From positions 5,523,001-5,587,000 of the forward strand of contig OX621234.1 of assembly GCA_951640165.1 (NCBI GenBank): a stretch of DNA of 64,000 nt. The letters are read 5' to 3'. The notes below the pieces were generated by a model. It was given only the letters and a program-made list of their open reading frames with translations, was not told where the DNA came from and did not search any database. Position 1 is the stretch's first letter; each line of letters begins with the position of its first letter. The stretch comes from Pseudoips prasinana (Eukaryota > Arthropoda > Insecta > Lepidoptera > Nolidae). A program made the translations under genes and the position numbers. Below are positions 37,101 through 49,100 of this stretch, piece by piece.

Positions 37101-40100
37101 GGAGGCGAGGGCTGCGCCAGGTTCGATGGGAGCAAGGGCTGGCTCTGGGCGGATACAGATTGCCAAGCAACATTGAACTTTATCTGCCAGCATCGTAAGT
37201 TGAATTTAGTTTGTTTATTTTGCGAAAAAGCTTTGCTTTACGTTGCGATGTGTTGGAGCCGACTTTGCAATTTGTTTTGCTCGCGAAATGTGCTCAGCGA
37301 CTTTAAGTTTGCAATTTATTTGGCGACAACTTATCATATTTTTATTTTAGGTTATCAAGGTCACTAATAAATATAGTTAGTATTTATCGACATGGCCTAT
37401 ACATGTGGCCCCGTCTAATAACACCTTTTCTTTTATAGTACCAACTAAGTCTTGCCCATTTACATTCGTATTTTGTTAGTCGGAAATTAATACTAGACCT
37501 AGTATTTTTTAATTTTACTGAATTTATAAAAGGGTCAAGGACCGGTGAAGATGGTATAAATCTGGCATGTACACTAATTAAATTTAGATGGGAACATTCG
37601 ATGTTCGTCATTGGTTGGAATAAATCTTAGTCGTTGTTCGAACCAATGATGAATAAAGGCCTACGCAGACCGGGACGGCATGGCAAGAGATTTTGCCGTG
37701 AGTCAGCGCACACTAGCCGCTTAAATACCATTATCTTAGCTTGCTTAGATACCACTATCCCGCCGCGGGAACCTGTGGCGCGTCTGTTAATGCCGTGCAA
37801 TGAAAATCCCTTTCGCTGCCGCGGCAACATTTTAAAGCATAGTAATTAATTTTGAATGACCATTAGTAAAAATTTAAATCCTTGCCATGCCGTTCCGGTC
37901 TCCGTAGGCCTTAAGCAGGAACATTGCAATGATTCTGAAGACAGTTTCCCATTGGAACGGTAATAGGAAATGTCTATATGTAAAATATCTTGTTTAACTT
38001 TGAAACTGGTAGTTTGCGTTTGCAGTACCACACCACCATCAGTCCTCCTTGGCGAATTTTGTCAAGCCATTTCCGTACGGTGTGTGCTCAGGATCCCATG
38101 CGGCGGGTTAGGGCCAGCGCAGACAGAGAGGAGCGAAGCCACTAGAAAATGAACTTTAAATTTATTAAAATAAAGTTCATAAATGCTTAAACATTATATG
38201 CCCGGGACCGCGCGAGCATTTTATGTCAGGTTCAAGCATATATGCACTTTATTTCTATAATTTTATAGTTGATTTCCTAGTGCTTTAATAAAATCCTCTC
38301 CGCTGCGCTCCTCTCTGTCTGCGCTGGCCCTTAGCCTAAAATAGAACAGGTTTATGACCGATGGCTATTTATGTACATCAAAGCCAGATTATTAGCAAAC
38401 TATTTAATATTATAAAACCGCTGCGCGGCCATCGCAATATCTTGTCATCTGATCTAAAAGTGAGTCTTCTTTCCGCAGAGCCAACGGCGTGTGGCCGTCC
38501 TGAACAGCCGCCGTTCTCCAGGATGGCTTCAGAGAGCTTTGAAGTCGGCGCCTCCGTGGAGTACTCGTGTGACATTGGTCATCTCCTCGTCGGGCCCACA
38601 GTTAGGAGCTGTCTCGATACCGGTTTTTATGAAGAGTTCCCGCCAGTCTGCAAACGTGAGTTTCCATCATTTTATCTCTAGACTATAGCTAGTATATTAG
38701 ATGCCAACATATTCTTGATACAGATTTGGTGACGATGAAATCAGGCCACCATGACACGTGGATAATAGTGACACCTAATACCGGGACCGATAGCTTGACA
38801 TGCCTTCTGAGGCGTTACGCGTTCAGTTATTTAACCTGTTTAGCAGTTAAACATTTCCAAACGCATTCCACAATTAAATTGGTACAATCATAAATACTGC
38901 GCACGGACGGGATCGTCGAACTGACTCGGTGGAGCCGAGCACTTCGACTCTCATCGGCAACACCGCCAACAGTTTGTGGTAGGGACTAGGTGCTTGCTGC
39001 TGACATACTACAGGTGGTAATGGGACGCACACATACTGGACTTGATACACGCACACTACAGTCGTGAGGTTGCAATACGCACACTCCATTGTATGTACCG
39101 ATTTAAACAGAATTAAAATCACTTTATTTGCTAAATTGGCTAAATTCTCTTAATTACCAATCGACCGAAGAACTACTATCACAATAAACATAACGGATAG
39201 TAACATAAACATAATTAAATCCACAATACACTACAAATTATTCAATACAAATTCGTACAGACATACACAACTTACAAACATAACCTGGTTAAATTTCCTT
39301 CATTTTTGATTTTGTTTCTTGTTGTATAATGCATGCTTAGATATAATTTTCATAATAATTTAAGATATTATAAGAAAAATAACTTGTTTATCTTAGTTTA
39401 ACCACAATTGGAAGGACCTAGCCCTCGCAACACAGGGAATCCTAGTGCGAGGACTAGACCACGCTTAATTATGTATATTTTATATATATAATTATTGATA
39501 TTTTATTGGAAATAAACTTAAACTTATTTACCAAAAAACTAAGGTTACATTTTGATGTTACATTTATACATGAAGTGCTAGTCTTAAGGAATAGTAGCCA
39601 TCCAAGTCGTAGACTTCCCTACTATCTGGCTACTATCCCTTAAGAATAGCACTTCATAATATAAAATAAATTTATCCTACTATCCTATCCTATTGACGGT
39701 CACCGTAGTCTAGTTGGTAGTGCTCCTGCCTACGAAGCTGGTGGTCCTGGGTTCGAATCCCGGTAAGTGCAAATATTTGTGTAATGAGCACGAATATTTG
39801 TTTCTGAGTGATGGATGTTTTCTATGTATATAAGTATGTATATCGTCGCCTGGTACCCATAGTACAAGCTTTGCTTAGTTTGGGGCTAGGATGATATGTG
39901 TGACATTGTCCCGAGATATTATTATTATTATCCTACACTATGATGGTCATAGTACTCAGAAAGAAGGGGCTGCCCTTCCCCTGGTAGATATTCCCTCGGG
40001 CCGCCTCCTACGCCCCCACGACATGAGATGGGGTGATGATATTCTAATATTCGCCACCGTCACCAAACAGCAAAACATTTAACTTGAAATAATATATTAA

Positions 40101-43100
40101 CCTAATATTAAACATACATACATAGACACACGCCTGTTTCCCAGAGGGGTAGGCAGAGACAACGGATTTCCATTTGTCACGATCTTTGCATACTTCTTTG
40201 GCCTCGATTACTGTCATTATATTCTTCATACATGCTCGCTGGTTTAGGGTACTTCTGACCTGCCCTTTCTTGAGAACATCTCCAATTTGGTCAGAGAATG
40301 TTCGACGTGGTCTTCCCCTTCCGGTTGTCCCATTCACACAGGCCAGGTACACTTCTTTTGTCAATCTTCTTTCATTGAAGGCGTAACAAAAATAGCGTAG
40401 CTTATATAAGAAGTACAAATTGTGTGGTGTGGGCCTTCCTTGTACCTCTAATATGCATGCTTATAATAGATATATTTTCATTTTCATCATTTCCAACAAA
40501 ACAGGTATTACATTCCCTAGCGTGGTCGTAAATAAAATAAAAAGCCGCGAGTTCAAAAGACAGCTTATATCGAAATTAAGTTATTTCGGTATCGATAATT
40601 AGATGTATATTTTTGTTGTCGAATTCATTTTGCCTCTAATTGGAAGATTAAGTTTTGTAGATACTTGGAAACTCAAATAAATTATTGGTAGGTAAACATA
40701 GGTGGTTGGTAGAGATTTGCCCTTTACGCTGTATGGCGTGGGTTAGATTCCCACCCAGGACAGAAATTTGAGTGCATTAAGACATATCATATAAATATAA
40801 AACGAATTTATGTACCATAGTAGTTATCTGGTTTCCATAGTACAAACTCCTTAGTTTCCAATCAGACGGCCGTGTGTGAATATATCACAGGATATTATTT
40901 ACTTATATCAATAACTAGCTGTGCCCTGCGGTTTTACCCGCGTAAAATTTTATAAATTATCACAGTTCCTCCCCCGTAGGTGATAGCGTGATAATAAGTA
41001 GCCTATATGTTGACCCGACCTCTTCGTAATATTCATGCCAAATTTGCAGTAAATCGATGCAGTACTTTTTGAGTTTAGCCCGGACATACATACAGACAAA
41101 CAGATAAACAGACAAAAATTCTAAAAACTATATTTTTGGCTTCGGTATCGATTGTAGATCACGCCCCAGGTATTCTTTTAAAAAAATATTCAATGTACAG
41201 TTTTGACTTTCCTACGATTTTATTATATGTATAGATATCCGTCTGACACGGCCGTCTGATTAGAAACTAAGCAGTTTAATTCTTTATTCTATATTCTAAT
41301 TCTCTATTAAACTATGCTACTCCATTCATCACGTCCATTCATATAATCCTAATATTTATGTCTATACATAAATATTAGGATTATATGAATGGACGTGATG
41401 AATGGAGTAGCAGTGACTCTGTTATTCTTTCTAGACCGGAAACCACACGGCCCAAACATACAGTACGAAGAAATATCAGATTGGACTCTCGAAATGTACT
41501 GTACTTCTATTTTAATATGTATATTGTTGGTGTACCATACTATTATGGTACAGAGTCACCCCAATCCATCTCGTGGAGACTAACGCGACGTCCTGCGTGA
41601 GCGATCTAGACGCGAACGCGAAGCGGCGCGAAAACAACAAACAGTCGAAACCTATTGAAGTGTCCTACGTGACAAAACGCGAGTGCGGTGCGGTGCGGAG
41701 CGGCGCGACGTGAAGCGAACGCGATCAATTGGCTTGATATTTTCGCGCGAACTGGATGCGGTGCCGTCGTATTTTTGCGGCGTTGGTGGCGGCTGCGCGA
41801 GGCGATTCGCGTTCACGTAGGACATAACCGCCGCGTCGCACCGCATCGCATTGAATTCGCGTGTCATCGCTTCATAATCGCGTTCACTTTGAACCACCTA
41901 CGTAGGACGTAACGTTAGGGATACAGCAGGTATCCCTGCGTACCTGTGTACTAAAGCTACCACCTCACTGCGGTCGCTAATATTTCCAGCGCGGTGACTA
42001 GGGCAAACCCCTCCAAGTTTAAATTGGCAACGTTATAGAAACCTTTAGGGGAAGCCTAAGTCCAGCAGTGGACTACATCAGAATAATGAAGATATTTTCA
42101 TAAACACAACCTAATATTGTAAATTTTCTCCCCAGGAATTGAATGTGGCTTCCCAGCAGAGATCCCCCACGGCTCCTACGAGCTGATCAACGGGACTGTG
42201 TCGTACCTATCGCACGTGCAGTACGCCTGCAACCCTGGCTACGAAATGATGGGCAGGTCACGGTTGGTCTGCGACATCGATGAGAGGTGGAACGGCCCTC
42301 CGCCAAGATGCGAAGGTGAGTGCATAATGATAAAAAATAACTTTAATTATGTACAGGCAAGCAGTTGATTCAACTGGTAAGTGCCTGTATCCAGCTCTTC
42401 TCCGCTAGTTTCTATTGCTGATGAGATATTCGTCGATTATATTGTTAACGGGGAAGGATTATATAGGGAATACGATCGTGGCACGAGACCTCAGGCCCTC
42501 ATATGTGGCACGGAGCAGCGGTATAACGTGTCTATGTATATTTAGACCTTCATTTCAGCAACGCCCTGAGTGGTACTCCATATCCAGAGCCTGATAACCA
42601 CAGGCTAATTCGGTTTGAACGTAGAGCGCAAGAACCTTGCGAAGACGCTGATTTTGTAAAATAATACTCCGGCAATACCTACTAGCTGTTTGCTGTGAAG
42701 CTGATAGCATAGAATATAGCCACTCAATCTGGCATAGAATATAGCCACTCAATCTGGCATAGAATATAGCCACTCAATCTGGCATAGAATATAGCCACTC
42801 AATCTGGCATAGAACACAGCCACTCAATCTGGCATAGAATATAGCCACTCAATCTGGCATAGAATATAGCCACTCAATCTGGCATAGAATATAGCCACTC
42901 AATCTGGCATAGAATATAGCCACTCAATCTGGCATAGAATATAGCCACTCAATCTGGCACAGAATATAGCCACTCAATCTGGCATAGAATATAGCCACTC
43001 AATCTGGCATAGAATATCGCCACTCAATCTGGCACAGAATATAGCCACTCAATCTGGCACAGAATATAGCCACTCAATCTGGCATAGAATATAGCCACTC

Positions 43101-46100
43101 AATCTGGCATAGAATATAGCCACTCAATCTGGCATAGAATATAGCCACTCAATCTGGCACAGAATATAGCCACTCAATCTGGCATAGAATATAGCCAATC
43201 AATCTGGCATAGAATATAGCCACTCAATCTGGCATAGAATATAGCCACTCAACCTGGCATAGAATATAGCCACTCAATCTGGCATAGAATATAGCCAATC
43301 AATCTGGCATAGAATATAGCCACACATCTGGCATAGAATATAGCCACTCAATCTGGCATAGAATATAGCCACTCAATCTGGCATAGAATATAGCCACGCA
43401 ACCTGGGGGGCGTGGAAGTAGTCCGAGGGAATATCTACCAGAGAACAGACAGCAGCGTCTGTGTGTACTATGACCAACATACTGCGATCGCCAACCCGTC
43501 TGCCAAGCGCGGAGGTTATGGTTGTTGAAATCTTTTTGGGGAGGCCTTGGCCAGGAGTGGACGTCTTTTGGCCTACTGACCACTGTGACTATTAAAACTA
43601 TATTTTATTAAATTGGATTTAATACTGCTTTTCTTTAATCTATGACCACAGACAAGCATTCATTTAGAGCTTTTATCTATATGAATGCTTGTCTTAATTA
43701 ATTGTTATTGAAATGTAATTCGTATGAGGATGATGTCTTCCCGGCCGAATTTCGGCCACGGCGGCCTTTCTCAATGGAGATTAGCCAATTGCGCAGGACG
43801 TATTATAGTGCACAAGTGTGTGCGCAAACGCTGGGGCAGTTTCTATTCCATCACTCTCATGATCCGATGGGACGACTAGCGACACGATAGGAAAGAGGTC
43901 AGGTACAGGACCGTCAGCTTTACGTGCTCTCCGAGGTGTAATACCGCCAACTTCCAGACTTCGGGCTGATACTGAGAATTTTTTTTTACGGAAAAATCCC
44001 ATATTCACTTTATGGCCCGACCCGGGATTTGAACCCAAGACCTCATTTTCTGCATTAGCAGAATAGGTCATGGTACATTTTAATATGCTAGGGCTGTCAG
44101 AAATCCAAATGTCAATCCAATGTCAGAAAGCATTTATCTTTTTTTTTATTAAGTTTTGCGGCTCTGGCTTCTTAGGCCTTATGAGCCTTCCGTAAAATAT
44201 ATTTTTATTTTCGTCCTGTCAAGTAAAGTCCGTCACAGTCAAGTCATGCGTAGTCCTTGTCGTACCCCAGTAACGCAGTGGCGACTTTACTAGAGGCTTA
44301 TATGGAGTTTTAGATTCAACAAAATCAACAAAAAAAAAATCGCAATTCACGGCAATATGGCACTTCCCTCCACTTGTGTACGTTGTCCATGATGTTATGT
44401 CAAAAAATCCACCATATTTACACATAAAAACATGAATTTACACCAGTTTTTGAAAATGAAAGAATGCCCTGATGCGTCTTTTTCCGCGTTGGCGCCAAAA
44501 CTCCAAAGCATTTACCAACCACGGCAACTGGCCCTTCCAAATGGTATTGGGTAGTTTGGCAGTTTAAGTATGGAATAAAAGTGAAAGTGACAAAGTTAAT
44601 AATTGTATTCCTTCCATCTGTTACGTGAATTATAACAGAAAAGGGTTGGTTATGTAAATACGAGGGATTCCCCGACAATGACCTTGAGGACTAGGAGGTT
44701 CATTGAGGCGAAAGGGGAGGGTGAACAAGACGCACACACTCAAACGTTTTCACTCACACTGGAGTGATAATGATTGTGTGTGTGCGTCTAGGTCGCCCTT
44801 CGAGGAAAAGGGTGGAATTTAATATCAGCTTCATTTGGATGACATGACTAGACATAATTAAAAGTTTTGCTTCTGACTTTGAGGGTTGAAATCAAAACAA
44901 ACGGTCACCGTAGCCTAGTTGGTAGTGCTCCTGCCTACGAAGCTGGTGGTCCTGGGTTCGAATCCTGGTAAGTGCAAATATTTGTGTGATGAGCACGAAT
45001 ATTTGCTTCTGAGTCATGGATATTTTCTATGTATTTAAATATTTTTCTATCTTAATAAGTACGTATATCGTCGCCTGGTACCATAGTACAAGCTTTGCTT
45101 AGTTTGGGGCTAGGATGATCTGTATGACATTGTCCCTAGATATTATTATAATTATAAATTTCAAAGTTGGTGTGGATCTATTTATGTATTATGTCTGTCG
45201 AATGTAAACGTATGTCGAACTAGCTGTGCCCCGCAGGTTCATCTGCGTTAAACCTTATTAATTATAGCCTTTAACCTGTATAACACATAAGCTATAATTT
45301 ATTTCGGATATATAATCTATATTACTAAAAAATATCATCAAAATCCCTTCCGTAGTTTTTACGTGAAAGAGTAACAAACATCCATACATTCATACTCACA
45401 AACTTTCACATTTAAAATATTAGTATGTTAAATTAAAAAACATTTTTGAATGTAATCTCCCGTGTCCGTAGGTCCATTTCCTTACGTTTAATTACGCGTA
45501 GATTTACGCCCTTTTAGCATTTGATTGGGTGCGTTTAAAGCCTTGATAATAAAAAAAACTTGTGTGTACTTATGTACACGCGTTAGAAGTTATACTTCTT
45601 AATATACAACTTGAACATAGTTATCAATTTTCATACCACCTAGAACTAACGTCATGCTGTTAATTTTACGTGAATTTTTACGATGCCCGCGCATTGTGCG
45701 CGCGCATCGTAAAAATTCACTCTCATACATTTTCATACCACCTAGAACTAACTTCATGCTGTTATTTTTACGATGCGCGCGCAACGTGCGCGCGCATCGT
45801 AAAAATTCACTCTCATGCCACCTAGAACTAACTTCATGCTGTTAAATTTTTTGGTGTCGGTGTGCGCGCGCATCGTAAAAATTCACTCTCATCATTTTTC
45901 TCCATCGCGCCAAAAGAAGTATAACTTCAAAAAGTTTATAAACTCGTAATTGTATGTCTACATTCCACAGTAAATAGACTAGGAATTTCCAATAGAAGGT
46001 ACATGGCCGATAGTATGTAAGTCCCCCTCGGTGGGGACAGGTGGGGACAGGTGGGGACAGTTGAGCCCTGCACTCAGACTGTCTGTATACTATAAGTCTA

Positions 46101-49100
46101 TAAATATGGCGACCGGCTTAAAGCCTCTTCAGATGAGACGTAAATTTATTAAAAATTACACATAAACAACACAGTACAAGCACATATATTTATTTATTTC
46201 AGGAAACTCTACAGCTTTTTGCACATCACACTTATTAGAGAAATACATTAACATAATTTAGTAAGCCAATTACAGAGTTCCACAACATGCTTTATGAGGT
46301 AGATGAACCTTATAATATTATAATATTATTAACGTACAGAACCAAATACAATGCAGACGAAGCCTACAGTGCAATGGAACCCACATATATTTTAACCGAT
46401 GCGCCACACGTGTAAACATTTATAATAGTTTAGTGGTGTAACAGAAATAACCTACATTAATATCAAAACTGTGATTATGTATTACTGTGAAAATGGGGTG
46501 ATGATATTCTATGCCGTCACCACACAGCAAAGAGTTAATGATCAGGCAATCTGGCAGGCCTTAATAACGTCCAGCCTCCACTCCGTGCATGTCAAACAAC
46601 AATGCTTTGAGGCGATGGACGCACACAGCAATCTGCCTTCAATATGGAGACTAATTACATGAAATCCGATCCGCTACACCGCCAGCCATTATTCTGGTGT
46701 AAATAATAATATAGTAACTGACAATCTTAAACCCCAACAAGATTTTGGAGATAGAATTAAAAGGGCCTGTTGGCGTAGTTGGCAAATGTTTGCTTTTCCC
46801 GCCCGAGGTCATGGGTTTGATTCTCACTCAGGACAGATATTTGTGTGAATGAACATGTATGTTTGTCCTGAGTCTGGGTGTAATCTATATATAAAAATCA
46901 ATGCCACTTTTCGTTGTAATGTTATAACTCAACAACGCCTTTACCGATTTGGCTAATTTTGGTCTTGAATTATTCGTGGGAGTCCAGGAAAGGATTGTAC
47001 GTAGAGAAAATTAAAAAAAAGTCTTGAAAAAGTGTAAAATCAACATCTTTTTTTTGCAATTTAAAATATATTTTTTTTGAATAGATGAACTTAATAATCA
47101 TTTTTTTATTACTATGCCTTATACGTAGCGAAGCACGTACCGGGCCGCTAGTTATCTATATAAGTATGTATTTACAAAATAAAAGTAGTTTATTAGTTAT
47201 CTGGTTTCCACAGTACGAGCTCAGCTTAGTTTGGGATCAGATGGCCGTGTGTAAATTATTCTTATTATATTATAATTACATCGCAGTTTTTACAACATGT
47301 GTCTTAAATATCGAAATATTAACATTTCTAGGCGTTAGGTATTATTGTACAACATACCTTTATCATCATATCAGGCGAAAGACGTCCATTGCTGAACAAA
47401 GGGCCGCCCAAAGATCTCCACAATTGCTTACTGATGATTGATGATTTTTATAACAGTAAATTATTTGTTGGTCACCAGTAATCCAATGCGAGGCGCCACC
47501 GGTAGTGGCGCACGCGCAGATGTCGTTATCTCCCAACGCGTCCGTGTTCGGATCCGTGGCGCAGTATACCTGCGCCAGGGGGCACCGTCTGCATGGTGCC
47601 AAGAAGATCTCCTGCCTCGCCAGTGGTTTGTGGAGCAAGCCTGCTCCGATCTGCACTCGTGAGTTGTCCAACAATTACGCTATTTGAGTATTTTTTCTCA
47701 CACAAATTAAAAACCGGTCAAGTGCAAGTCGTACTCGAAGGGTTTCGTACCATTATCCATAAAAACGAGCAAAAATTCCCGTTTGTTGTATGGAAGCCCC
47801 CTTAAATATTTATTTTATTTAGTTTTTGTAGCATTTGTAGCTGCATAGAAATACATCATCTGTGAAAATTACAACTGTCTAATTATCACGGTCGATGAAA
47901 TACAGTCCGGTGACAGACGGACAGACAGACAGCGAAGTCTTAGTAATAGTTTTGCCCTTTGGGTACGGGAACCCTAAAATACAATAAAGTAATTTATTTT
48001 TGTATCTAAATAGCATGCCCGTAGCCGAGGCAGCAAAAAAATATGCGGGGCAGTCTTTGGAGACTGCCGATAAACCGAGTGAAAACTATTAATTGCACTG
48101 ATAAATCTAAATAATCATTAATTAATCGTTTGTGAGTGTGTGAGTGTGTATGTTTGTTACTTCTTCACGTCTTAACGGCCGGAGCGATTTTAATAAAACT
48201 TGGTATGGAGTTAGCTGAAACCCTGGATTAACATTAGGCTGTAATTTATAAAGTTTAACGCGGGTAAAACCGCGGGGCACAGCTAGTCTATAATAAAATA
48301 GTAGACACTTCACATAGAGCGATATGTTGATAGTGTTTATATGTATCATATTGTAGATTATATAGATTAAAGTTACTAGTAGATTATATAGTTAAACTAT
48401 ACATTATGAAGCGGGGATTTTCCTGAAACTCACCGCTCAGTGTCATTGACTGCGAGCCACTTTTCATCTTAGCTCACAGGAGTTGCAGTGGTGGGTACTT
48501 CCTTCCCTTTCCGTAGGCCTCTGACATGGCTTAACGACTGTTGCCTCATGACTACAACCGGGACCGACAGCTTAACGTGCCCTGCGAAGCACGGAGACGC
48601 TCAGAATTTAAACCACTTTGGCGGTCACCCATCTATGGACTGACCGCGGGCCTAGTTGCTTGACCTGCCAATCACTTACGGACCGGTGAAAGCTTCTAGC
48701 TGTGACCTAAAAAAATATAGTATGAAAAATGGCTGCATAATATCTATTTTACACTATATACTTATAGCGGAAGAAAAACTCACAACCACCACCACAACGA
48801 CCAAAACAACCACGCCGCCTCCTATCCCCACGACTCCTGCCACGACTCCTATCCCCACTTTTGCCCCAACCACACCTAGATTAATCCTCCCCACTAGACC
48901 TCGAACTTCCCCACGACCTTTATCATCGCCCACACCGTTCGTCACTGCGGAGCCGCCTCGACGAAGACCGAATCCGACGACGGAGAGACCGACTACCAAA
49001 ATATATGCAACGCCCCCGGAGAGGAAGGTGACGGTGCCTGACACTCACGAGTCCCCCACCAGCCATATACCGCACATCATTGTGGCCAGCCATCCGAGGG

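Noticed and set aside
39694..39770. Possible tRNA gene (GGTTCGAATCC)
   Set aside because: Same SINE-1 unit found eight times with an attached body; not a tRNA.
42555..43583. Repeated frames with WLYSMPD motifs, and a CRISPR-like look
   Set aside because: They come from the 25-bp minisatellite. Units are contiguous with no spacers, so this is not a CRISPR array.
48754..49044. Val/Gly-rich 96-codon minus-strand frame
   Set aside because: Antisense shadow of the Thr/Pro stalk exon.
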